From Primula veris (taxonomy: Eukaryota > Streptophyta > Magnoliopsida > Ericales > Primulaceae), in NCBI GenBank assembly GCA_963682055.1, contig OY821744.1:34014967-34078966 (forward strand): a stretch of 64,000 bases of DNA, read 5' to 3'. Under the pieces are notes generated by a model. That model worked only from the letters and a program-made list of their open reading frames with translations, did not search any database and was not told where the DNA came from. Position numbers and translations under genes: made by a program. Shown piece by piece: positions 1 through 10,600 of this stretch (its first letter is position 1; each line of letters opens with the position of its first letter).

Positions 1-289
1 TTTCAGGAACCATGTGCAAAACAAAAATCAAAACCATGTTACTATCATTTCTTATTTAAGTTCATAACTAATCCTAATTAATATTGAAGTATGTGTAAAC
101 CAAGAGATAATTAAGATTGAACTTTACTTTCAATGGTACATACTTTTTAACTTCCCTATTCTGTCGCCTAGGCTAAGAGCACCCAGTTTGTGTACAAAAC
201 CATGTACTTGGGGTTTTCGCTACTAATATCATAACATCGGTAGTTCTAAGGACTAATTAATGATGAACTGAAATAGGCGAAGTGCAAAC

Positions 290-1769
290 CTTGGAAACGT
301 TAGGTCTTCCTGGGTGTAAAACATCAATGATCTGAAAGACAAATGGATAAAAGAGTAAGCATAATACAACAAAGAACACAAACAAACAAACACGTTATTC
401 TATCATATGGTTAATGGAAAAGTCTTCCGATAATCTCAATTGTTAAGTAAAAACAGCTTCAAATCATAATGATTTTTTGGGTTTTATGATATGCAATAAA
501 AAACTGCCAAGAATCTCAATTGTTAAGTGAAAACAACTTCAAATCAGAAAAATGAAAATAAAGGAAGGTCAAAATCATTTGCAAAATTGCACGAGATAAG
601 TCAATAAAATGTTAAATATATGGAACAGCAGATATAGGACATTGTAGAAATACAAAATGCCCAGTTATTAACTGCTTTGCCAAGAAATGATTTAATTTAG
701 CACCAAAATACCTTTATCGAATTTTCCTTGCAACTAATTACTAGGAGCCGCAAGGGGCTAATAAGTGCTATAATATTATCCAATTTTACAACCTAAAGGA
801 ACACTGATTATGTATAAGGTGACTACAAAAAAGGATATTCGTAATCACTAATTCTTTAATCCGTGTTTTAAATCAATTTTAAACAGATAAGGCATTGAAA
901 TGTTAAAAACCAACATTTTACGTTACAAATGTATTGTATTATGTCAAAGTTCCCAACCTTATCAATTTTATTTTATTTTTGTAATGGTACTATATTACTC
1001 ATGTCATAACCACTAATAGCATTGTCAATCCCAATTTAATAAGCATTTTTAGAGACTATTCACTTTATAATTCCTGTTCCAGTCAGATACTAATTTACCA
1101 AACGGTGAAAACCCCGCTTAGCACCCTACACTATTCGCTCTCACCGTTTTAGTAACCAAACTTGAAGTTTTTTTTACCAATCAGGTTCCAATCTTCCATT
1201 TTTTGTCCAATTAGCGGTTCCAATCTTTCGCTATTTTTTACATATTTTGATGAAATTACACCGGTCCCCTAATTTGATGAATTTTGGTATGTGGAAACCT
1301 AAACTAGTAAAAATTAAAGATTCACTCGTAATATATACATATAGATAGGGCTGGGCGAAAAACCGAACCGAACCGAAAAAAACCGAAAAAGACCGAAACC
1401 GGAAACCGAAAAAAATTCGGGTCAGTTTCGGTTTTCAGTAAAACCGAACCGAAAAAGACGAAAAAACCCGAAAAAGACCGAAAAATCAAAAAAATAACCG
1501 AAACTGGACCGAAAAAAACCGGTTCGGTCCATAAAAAGACCGAAACCGAAAAAAAACCGAACCGAAAAATATGCTCGGTTTCGGTTTTGCCAAAAACCAA
1601 ACCGGACCGGACCGAACCCAGCCCTACATATAGATATATATCTACATATAAATATAAATATAAATATAAATATACATATAAAGAGGCTTACGAATTGCTT
1701 TCTAGAGAGAAGACGATTAGTCATAAATTTCCTCGTTCGAATCGTCACCGCCGCCTTAGTGTCCGCCAT
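290..1769 (-). CDS. RPS24: Ribosomal protein eS24, 5' part (two exons; gene continues beyond left edge)
   Basis: This is a structural protein of the cytosolic 40S ribosomal subunit. Exon 1 is 1769-1692 (26 codons, starting MADTKAAVTIRTRKF and ending LLSRKQF) and is followed by a GTAAGC donor. Exon 2 is 331-290 (14 codons, containing DVLHPGRPNVSK), with a TTTCAG acceptor before it and a GTTTGC donor after it. Both introns are phase 0. The two peptides match the highly conserved N-terminus of eS24. The ATG at 1769 is the first in frame. The remaining exons would lie to the left of position 1; nothing in 1-289 reads as the next exon. Intron 1 (332-1691) carries a CCGAAA-rich transposon-like insertion. 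The gene looks intact as far as visible. Confidence 0.93.
1347..1625. mobile_element. CCGAAA-rich TIR element, copy A (in eS24 intron 1)
   Basis: The left end reads AGGGCTGGGC and the right end ACCCAGCCCT, so the termini form a 9-10 bp inverted repeat. The interior is an irregular array of ACCGAA/CCGAAAA words. It is flanked by a perfect 10-bp direct repeat ACATATAGAT (1337-1346 and 1626-1635). A 9-10 bp target-site duplication is typical of Mutator-like elements, but the family assignment is an inference. Open frames in it are by-products of the periodic repeat. Confidence 0.75.
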
Positions 1770-1802
1770 TTTCCTATTAAACAAATTTATTAAAAATTAA
1801 AT

Positions 1803-1923
1803 AAACGATAAATATATATATATATATATATATAGAAATATAAGAGTAATTGTAGTAATATAGATATAGATATAGATATAGATGCTTACTAGTGATTTGA
1901 TTTTACTGTAATTACCTTTTATT

Positions 1924-1968
<45 letters not shown>

Positions 1969-2000
1969 GTATCTATCTCTTTTATTATATATATATCTCT
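1803..2000. repeat. TA, GATATA and CT microsatellites upstream of eS24 exon 1
   Basis: Runs of (TA)n, (ATAGAT)n and (CT)n lie between the eS24 start codon and its probable promoter. They probably fall in the 5' leader or a leader intron. No coding content is seen. Confidence 0.8.
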
Positions 2001-2030
2001 GTGTGTTATTTGCGAGTGAAGAAATGATAT

Positions 2031-2090
2031 ATTAGGGTTTTAGAATGATGGGCCTGTTGGGTCATATCAGCCCAATGGCTAAAGCCCAGT
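2031..2090 (-). promoter_or_regulatory. Probable eS24 promoter: telo box plus site II elements
   Basis: On the minus strand this stretch contains AAACCCTAA (telo box, 2032-2040) and several TGGGCT/GGCCCA words (site II type) between about 2050 and 2089. This pairing is characteristic of plant ribosomal protein promoters and lies about 260-320 bp upstream of the eS24 ATG. The transcription start has not been located. Confidence 0.65.
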
Positions 2091-2254
2091 TAAATTGAAT
2101 CGGAGAAACGAGGCCCGTCGGAAGACAAACACGTCTTAGCATCTCGCCTGCCATCACGGCTTGCCGTAGGCTTGGTTTTTTTTTTTTGTCCAATATAATA
2201 ATGTTTCATAGAAAAAACCGGTTCACTGTAAAATAATGTTTGATTTAATGAGAG

Positions 2255-2405
2255 TCAAAAACTGTCACAAGTCTATCGCTAATTTAAAAAGCTGTCACAA
2301 ATCTGTCGCAAATTGACTAAAATGTCACAAAAACCGTCGCTAATAAGCTCGTAACAAAAAATATCGTCAATAATTCCATCGCTATTTGGGTATTTTTTTG
2401 TAGTG
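2255..2405 (-). mobile_element. CACTA-type transposon end (fragment)
   Basis: Read on the minus strand from 2405, the sequence begins CACTACAAAAAAATACCC and continues with repeated GCGACGG/GCGACAG/TGTGACA words. This is the usual terminal plus subterminal-repeat layout of plant CACTA (En/Spm) elements. No matching opposite end was found nearby, so it appears to be a lone terminus. Confidence 0.5.
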
Positions 2406-2674
2406 ATTACCTCAAAATCGTTTTGTTACTAAAATACATTAAAATTTTATTCTTGTTGAAACAAAATTACTTTATGATTTGTTGCTTCAACTATAGTTAA
2501 AAAAAATTGAATACAAAAGTACAATATAATATATAAAAGTGCTTGTAATACATTTAGAACAAAAATATCCTAAATAGGTCAAATCTTTCATTATCTTATA
2601 GCATGTGGACCAATTATGACAAATTGTTATAGTTAAAATGGTATAGTAATTATCCAAAATAGGGATGCTTGTCC

Positions 2675-2712
<38 letters not shown>

Positions 2713-3600
2713 AACCAAGGCTATTGACTTATTTGACTTGGCCGCCACTGCCTGTAATGAAGATGTCACCGCGATTATTTCCATGAAGATATGAGAATTA
2801 TCCGACCACGGTTCTTATGTACAATGACATTATAAGGAGAGAGTGGTGAAATAAGCATACGGTCTCGGTTAAATATCAAAAATCTTGATGGAAACGCATA
2901 AAATGCTTTTTAAATGAGCTCATATAAAAAGACTGCATGGATTAGCGGTCATTGAGGTAGGTTCATCAGATGCATGATGGCGGGGGTATCGATTCATGAC
3001 GTGAGCGACAAGTTAAGGAGTGGGTTTTATATGATTAGCTTTTGATTTAACTGAAAATGGTATTAAGTAATGTTCGATTTACTTACATGTCACTGCAAAG
3101 ACACAATAAAGAGTTTGTTTGCCAAAATTAGTCGTAAATTAATTGCTTCATGCTAATATTTATAATTCCGCTCATGCATTTTATAATCTTCCATGTATAT
3201 ACTCAAATGAAGCAAAAGATTGGTGGTCATACACACCTATTAGAGCATCCGCATCTGATACCTCAAAACATACTTTTTTCCTAAAATTTGAAGATTATAG
3301 TATAAAAAGCAACATGCATCAGGAAACCTATAAATTACCTAAATTCCAGGAAACACAAAATTCACTTTATATATGAGGAATGTATATGATTTCCTATATG
3401 AATATAATACTAAGAAACTGGAATGTAGGGTTATTTTAAGAAAATTAATAGGGAAGTTGGAATTTTATGTAAATGTAAACGGTTCCTTAAAAGATATAAG
3501 ATGTGTTAGGTTTGAGGAAATGGTTAAGTTGACTGATGCGGTTGCTATAATACTTTAAAAATCAACAACATATTATCTTTTTATCCTCATGAAGTCGGAA
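2406..3600. other. Intergenic, no gene seen
   Basis: AT-rich sequence with a poly(T) run near 2681-2705. Short open frames at 3143-3558 have no recognisable protein content. No splice-consistent coding pattern was found on either strand. Confidence 0.6.
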
Positions 3601-3629
3601 GTCGTAGTCGGTATGATATTGATGGAACT

Positions 3630-3927
3630 TGTAGGTAGAACTCAGCCCTAAAAACCGGCTTGTTAGGGAATGGTGCCTATAAGCTATTATATTAATGTCT
3701 AATAACACACTTAGGCGATGTGAGACATCGTCACTCCACTACTCTTCCACAAACAACATCTTGTGCGTAATTCCATAATTAAGCCATTCAATCGATATTT
3801 ACCCGACAGAATGGCTCACACCTACGAGTAATTATAATACTTATACAATGTTACGCTTGCGAACTTTATCGACACTCGCCCGATAAAGCCACATGAAACC
3901 TATTAGTATTTTAATCAGACATATAAA

Positions 3928-3961
<34 letters not shown>

Positions 3962-4045
3962 TGTGGAAGGCATGTCTCGAGTACCAATCGATGAAACTTA
4001 TAGGCATAACCCACCCCATAAAAACCGGCTTGTAAAGTGACTATA
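3630..4045. repeat. Two related copies of an AAAAACCGGCTTGT-containing repeat
   Basis: The words GATGGAACTTGTAGG...CTAAAAACCGGCTTGTT (about 3617-3664) and GATGAAACTTATAGG...ATAAAAACCGGCTTGTA (about 3989-4034) are clearly related. Between them lie a GATGTGAGACATCG stretch and a TA microsatellite. These are probably remnants of one dispersed repeat family. Ends are not defined. Confidence 0.45.
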
Positions 4046-4239
4046 TTATTGAATCTTTAGGAAAGAAAATAAAGAATTCAAAAGCTATTTCAAGGTTTTC
4101 CCTTTTCTATACAACCAACTTTTAAGAAAAGAAAACATATTGAGTCTTTAGCGGTTCAAGCAATATGGGAAATGAGAATGGAGTGTCACTTTTGGAAAAT
4201 GAGTATTATGATAATTGCCTAAGATGTAAGTTTGATCAC

Positions 4240-4515
4240 GAGTTGCAAAAAGATGTGGGTGCTGTTAAGATTGATGTATTACATTGACATGATTTTATAA
4301 TTGTGGGAACTAAACTGTAATTAGTTTATAGTTTTACCTGTTACTTTCTATAGTAAGTGGACTGATTTGTAATCAGCAGTAAAGATATTGATTGGCTGCT
4401 AGTTGTGCTGACCTGGCAGTTAGTTAATTAGAAACAGTTACTTATACTGCGTGTAACACATTTTACTGGTAATGAAAATATATCATTTCATTCTCAGGAG
4501 TTGCAAAAAGATGTG
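4240..4515. repeat. 240-bp segment flanked by an 18-bp direct repeat
   Basis: GAGTTGCAAAAAGATGTG occurs at 4240-4257 and again at 4498-4515. The enclosed 240 bp contains TGTGGGAACTAAACTG near 4302 and ends ...TTTCATTCTCAG, which recalls a small LTR-like segment. No poly(A), inverted terminus or coding content is seen. It may be a retroelement insertion with a long target duplication or a simple segmental duplication. Confidence 0.4.
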
Positions 4516-5150
4516 CCTACTAAGAAATTCCTCTCTGCTTTTCCTAACCCTTTTGATATAAAGCCAATTTTAATTTTTTTGGTAGTAAATATTGAATAAG
4601 TGAAGTTTGACCACGATGATGATTTTTTTTTTGAAAAAGTGTTGCGGGATAGTATTAAAAATAATTATTGTGAGATTGAATATAAACTGGTTTAGTATTA
4701 AAAAAACAAATTTATTATATAAAGTGAAGAGTATTGATCGTGGGTATTACATTTTACAATATTTGTTACACATAAGTTTTATATATAACAAATATAATAT
4801 TAGAATAACTAAACGAGGTCAAATATGAACACCATACTTTTAACTTTTATTCAATCTCGAAAATTTATTAATAAATAAACACACAAGAGTCTAAGTCTAG
4901 GGGTGGGCAATATATAGCACTAGTCTAGTTGTAAGAAATTCAAACTGTTAAAAACATTAAAGCGTCTACGTAATTAACAATAATCTAAACGAATCAATTG
5001 TTACTCATTATTCAAAATTATACATCATATCATCATCTACATAATAATGACATATAGTCATGACATCTAAACCTTAGTTTTCCAAATTAGAATGATTACA
5101 AAATGTTATGATGTTACGAATTGATCTCACTCTTCTTCTTGATTTACTCC

Positions 5151-6613
5151 TTAGTAAAAAATCTTGAGTCGACTTGCAATAGGCTTGCGACAAATTGGAC
5201 AGAGTGATAGAACGATGCCACACTCACTGCACGTCTATATAAAATAAAAATCGAAAAGGCCACGTTAGTACTTAATTGTTTAATTAATCAAAATTTATCA
5301 ATAAACATAATTAATAAGAGAAGAAGAATACCGTATGACCGCAGTTAAAAGCCATGTCTTTTGGTCTAGTGAAACATATAGGACATGTCTGTTATAAGAT
5401 GAAAACTAAATAAATGAGTGGAATGTAATTAAATCTTTGTGCATCTTAAACATTACAAAAATGGTAGACAATTTAGTAAACTTTATCATACATTGTCAAC
5501 AGCAGAAGGTACTGAAGTTGAGGGACTATCACTCGTAGTTTGAACACTTGAAGCACTTGTAGTTCGAGTACTAAAAAAAAAAATTAGAAAAAAATGATTA
5601 AAAAAATTATATATATAAGTGGTACTTAATTATAAAAAAAAAACAAAACCGAATCATAATATTTTTTTAAGATTGATACATATGCACATATGTTACATGA
5701 TGCTAGCACATATAATACATGATTTTGGAAATTAAGTATATTTTCATGTACGTAGTAGTCAATGATTCTCCCCTAATAAAATCCTATTTCATCAATCAAA
5801 GAACATGCAATACAATTTGACACAACGTTAGAAAACCCAATTCAATATAGTAAAACCAAAAAGAACCTAATTTGAAGTAGTTGTTATTACTTACCAGGAA
5901 GAGACAAATAGACTAGAACATAACTAAAAAATTTAATATCTAATTGAGTGAAACCTATATTTTAACAATTCATTAACACCCTTGTACACATTAATACACT
6001 AGCGTACCTCACCCACGCGATGCGTGGTATAACGCGTGGATTAGTGATAACGTTTTCACACAACAAATATTTGTTTTACTGAAAAAACTCAAATTACAGT
6101 AAATTTTTAATTAAAAAAAGTACAAATATACTACTAATAAAAACGGAATTAATTGAATTTGATTAAAAATAAATTAAAGTATCTTACCAGTGAGTTTCAG
6201 ATTGTGAAGTTTCCTATCAAAAATATATATATAGAGATGAAGATGGGAATGAGTTATTCTGAAAACTGAAAAGGCAGTTGCTTTGTAAAGAGGCAGATAT
6301 CTATTTGACAGATATCTATTTGACAGGGGTTGTTTCTTTTTTAACCTTTCATAAGTTATTTTGGTCTTTTATATTGGATTTATTTGTAATTTATATAAAT
6401 TAGAGGAGTTTTAATTAATTATTTGTTTCAAGGCCTCATAAGAGCTCTTGACATAAAGTAATAGTATAGATACATAGTTATAATAAATAAAAGAAGAAGA
6501 AATAAAAGGCACACCTTAAGGAAGAAGAAGGTTGATTAGGCTCTAATATTTGAAGCGCCGCATGGAGGTCTTGCAATATTTGTGACAAAGTGGTTGCAAC
6601 CTCAACAATATTA
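5151..6613 (-). CDS. C-terminal part of RGLG-like RING E3 ubiquitin ligase (partial, possibly a relic)
   Basis: Four exons read on the minus strand: 6613-6515, 5570-5492, 5388-5332 and 5234-5151, with GT-AG junctions and matching phases. They give an amphipathic helix (VATTLSQILQDLHAAL), a Ser/Thr-rich linker, then a RING: CPICFTRPKDMAFNCGH, TCSECG and LCPICRKPI, ending RLKIFY and a TAA at 5151-5153. Spacing of the Cys/His residues and the KDMAF motif match the RING of plant RGLG/copine-like E3 ligases, which ubiquitinate stress-signalling targets at membranes and in the nucleus. The copine/vWA domain (usually about 250 residues) that should precede it is not found, either before the retrotransposon at 7027 or beyond it after 24523. 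No start codon could be assigned. The gene is therefore truncated, or its 5' part lies elsewhere. Confidence 0.7.
5990..6475. repeat. Possible small transposon with CACGCG(A/T)TGCGTGG terminal region
   Basis: The start (ACACTAGCGTACCTCACCCA, then CGCGATGCGTGG) and the end (AAGTAATAGTATAGATAC) resemble the two ends of the element at 40323-41175, suggesting one family. It contains a local tandem repeat CAGATATCTATTTGA (about 6293-6325). It lies inside an intron of the RING gene. Boundaries are approximate. Confidence 0.3.
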
Positions 6614-7026
6614 CTAAATAAAAATAAAAAGGGGGAGATAACCATATTATCAATTAAGACAAAGTATGGTTATTATCAGGTTAGATTCATCAAGGTTATC
6701 GGGTTTTTCAAAGTGTATTCGTAATTACTTTTCGATTATTTGTAAAGTGTTTGTTTAAAAAAATTTGTAAATTTTGACATTTAAATATATATTTTTTTCG
6801 TATTTATTAATATAAACCTTATAAATTTCCAAACAAACAACTAAACATATTTTTTACAGTTTTTTTTTAAACAAACATTTTAGAAATAATACAGAACGTT
6901 GATTTAAAACACAATTCCGTGATTCCATTTGATCAAAATCTTATTCTCTACTAGTATCTTAAAATTTACAAATTTAAAACTATGGTTCTGTTTTTAATAT
7001 AAAAATTATAGTTCTATTAATCAATC

Positions 7027-7595
7027 TAATAGAACATAAAAATCAGACCCGAATATTTTATTCGGGTCATAATCAACCCACTTTATAAATGGGTATCCAA
7101 CGCTTAAATGGGTCATCTCATACTTTTTATAGGAATTGAGGTGTTACTACCAAAAGCCCAAGCCCAATCAAAGGGGGACCCATGTCTGAAAAATCCCTGG
7201 GATGAAGACATTTGTCAATATCCTAGAATGCGCAGTTGCCTATAAATAGCCAACTACCCCTCCTAGAAAAGGACCCAGAAAATCTATCCAAAAAATATAG
7301 AGAGAAGTTCAGAAAAGAGAGAAACTAACCAAAACATATCACTTCGAGAAATAAACCGAGAAAAGACAGCCGAGCACCGAATAAAAGAGGAGAAATATCA
7401 AGACGAGAGATTAACTAGTTATATCGAGCATAATTGTAAAACCGAAATACTAATCCGAGCAAATGTAATAGTCCGAACAAGGACAATAATCCGAGCAATA
7501 ATAAAGATCAGGAAGTATCATTTATTCGCGGTTGATTTATCATTATATCATTGTTGAAAAGCCTAACGCGACCGACCAAAGTTATGGCTTTATCA
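7027..7595 (+). repeat. 5' LTR with promoter
   Basis: The LTR is 569 bp and ends GGCTTTATCA. A TATAAATA box at 7241-7248 is the likely element promoter, with transcription expected to start about 30 bp later in CCAACTACCCC. The first bases are TAATA rather than TGATA, a G-to-A change relative to the 3' copy. Confidence 0.93.
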
Positions 7596-7597
7596 AA

Positions 7598-7615
7598 TGG
7601 CGCCGTCTCCGGGAA
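7598..7615 (+). other. Primer binding site (tRNA-Asp type)
   Basis: TGGCGCCGTCTCCGGGAA starts two bases after the 5' LTR. It resembles the tRNA-Asp complement used by Athila/Tat elements, with a few mismatches. Confidence 0.75.
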
Positions 7616-7674
7616 TCATCTAGTTCCCAACTAGTTTAGAATTCGAATACCAATACTCTGCCAGACGAGCGACA

Positions 7675-10600
7675 ATGGTTACCAATGTAGGGGAAACCCA
7701 TCCCGAGATAGTAGAAACCAATAACCAAAACACGCAAATTAGCCAACAAGACCTCGACGATCTACTCGCTATCCGCGACAGATATGAAGCTATCCAATCC
7801 GGAAACCAACCAACAACCTCCTACGTCAACCAAGAACAACCGATCGAACCACCCCGACATTTCATCGAAGGGATTGTCGACGAACACCTTTCGTCCTCGG
7901 AGGACGAACAAGACGTGCCCGTATTAAGGCGTGCACGAAGACGCTTAACCGGGTCCCAAGCAGGGCCGAGCTCAAGAGTCCCTTTGCCTACGGCCTCGGT
8001 CAACTCCGGTGCTCGTTTACAAACGGACGAGGCTCATCAGTTTGGTATGCCCGAAGATCATGTACTCGGACAGTCGCCCCGACTGCCGACTAATTCTCCG
8101 AGGATGATTACACCACCCACGGTGGAGGTACAACATGTCGTTCCATTAGTCGATGAAAGGAACTACACCCAGCTACAAGCTCAGCTGGCGGCATGCATGA
8201 CGGCCATGACAGCGGCCGGCATCGTATTGCCAGTTATCCAACCCAACAAAGACCCACGCCATGAAGTGGAAGATTCTGCCTACAGGGCCTCCCTGGAGGC
8301 AGCGGGTCGGCGACCCGATACAAGAGTCCCCCACCAAGGGGGCAATGTCCCAATAACTATCGTCCATCCGAACACTCATATGTAACGTGTCCACACAAAC
8401 ACGAAGGACGATAGATATCCTGAATACAGGATCGGGGAGGGATATGGCCCACCACCACATCAGGGAGGATACCCTCCCCCCTACCAAGTCACGGATGATG
8501 CGTTCTAACAGGCATGGAACGTATGCCAAGAAACCCCGTGTGCTGAACAGATCACGCGGTACCGCAATCCTATGGGATTCGTCATCCCCGAATTCAGGCT
8601 CTATGACGGGAAGAGTTGCCCTATCGACCATCTGAGGCACTACAAGACGAAGATGGAACTGTGGGGTGATGACCATGCACTGATGTGCAAATTTTTCAAA
8701 AACAGCTTGGGTCAAGAGGCTTCGTCATGGTATCATAACTTACCACGGGGCTCCATTAGAAACTGGGCAGAATTGCTAAGAGCATACTCCACCCGATACG
8801 CTGCTCATCGGAAAAAGAAGGTTAGTATCAAAACCCTTCTTAAAATGACGATGATGCCAAATGAAAGGCTCAATGATTACTGCATACGTTTTATCGACGT
8901 AGCAAACCAGATTCCACGATATGCCAATAATATAGCCATCCAAAAGTTTATCAATTCCATCCCTAATGGCTATTGGGCGAGAAGGAAGTTCATAGGCAAA
9001 AACTTCCCGACCACTGATTCCCTGCTAGCCTATTGTACCCACTTCACCGATAAAAACGACGAACTGCGTTTCCTCAACCGAACTCTACCAAGAAGAGAGT
9101 CGGTCCGCGAGGCACAGGTGGGTCGCAAAAGAGTTAGAAATAACCAGGGAGAAGCATTCCAACCGACCAGAAAGGGCAAAGAGCCCGAGGTCCATAGCAG
9201 GGGAGAGCGACCACGAACACTAGAGCCCAAACCGCTCCAGATTGCATACCTAACACCGAACAACGAACATAAACCGCTCCAGCTCGCCTACCCGATGCCA
9301 CCCAAGCCATTTCAACAGGTTCGGCCCCAAGAGAGGGAACACCGAAACACTTTCGGACCGGTCGAGCTGCGATACACTTTCAACTTGTCTGCTGAAGATA
9401 TCCTCAAGGATATATGCAGGGAAAGTTGGTATTCCCGACCACAACCGATCATCTCTCCCCCCAATCAGAGAGATTCCAAGCTCTTCTGCGCATATCACGA
9501 GGATCACGGCCATCTCACTGAGCATTGCCGTAACCTGCGATGGAGAATGAACCAGTGGGGCGATGCAGGATACCTAGCCAAGTTCATCAAAGGAGCTGGG
9601 AATAAAGGCAAACAATTGGCCATCGAGGGATCTGACAACCGGCAAGGCAAAACGATCAACGTCGTTTATATGTCACGACCCAAGGGCCCAGGCGGGGAAC
9701 AATCACGACAACGGCAGCTGGCCCACTTTGGCCAAGTAGCAAAGACATCCCAGGCGTCGACCTCTAAACAACAATGCACACCACGACGACATCCGCCCAT
9801 TTCTTTTTCGGATCTTGACGAAGAAGGGGTGATATACCCCCACGGAGACGCCATTAACCTCCGTGTTCAAATCGGCCTAGACACAGTCAGCAGGGTACTT
9901 GTCGACCAAGGAGCCTCTTGTGATATCATGTACAAGGAGCTCTTCGACAAGATGGAACTCAAGCTGCAAGATCTACAGCCTACCGATGTCACACTGATCG
10001 GATTCATCTCCGAAACGACCAAACCGTTGGGTAAGATCGTCCTCAGTGTCACAACAGGGTCCATGTCGGTTCCCGTGGAGTTCTTAGTGGTCGACGACCA
10101 CTCCGGGCACAACGCAATATTGGGCCGACCTTGGTTACATGCCATGAAGGCCATACCCTCGACCTATCACCAAAAGGTCAAATACCCAAATGATAGGGGA
10201 GCGATCGAGACAGCCAGAGGATGTCAAGAAGATTCAAGACGCTGCGAGGACATCACCGCGACTCTCCAAAAACAACGGAGCACTGTGGAACAACCCACCA
10301 GCACAAAGAAGCTGATCAACCAAATATCCAAAGCCGAAAGGGTTGTCGAAGAACAAGTAGGAGAGACACTCAGGAAAGTGTATATACCAGATATGGACGA
10401 GGAGCATTACTTCCTCCTCGGCGACAACCTTCCAAAACAGGAATCCGAGGAGTTGAAAGCGTTCCTCCTCAACAACACTGATAAATTCGCCTGGAGTCCT
10501 AAAGACATGCCGGGCCTAGACCCCAATACAGCATGCCACCACCTAAGTGTAAACGCCGAGTATAAGCCAATAGCACAGAGGAGCAGGAAAGTCTCCGTAC

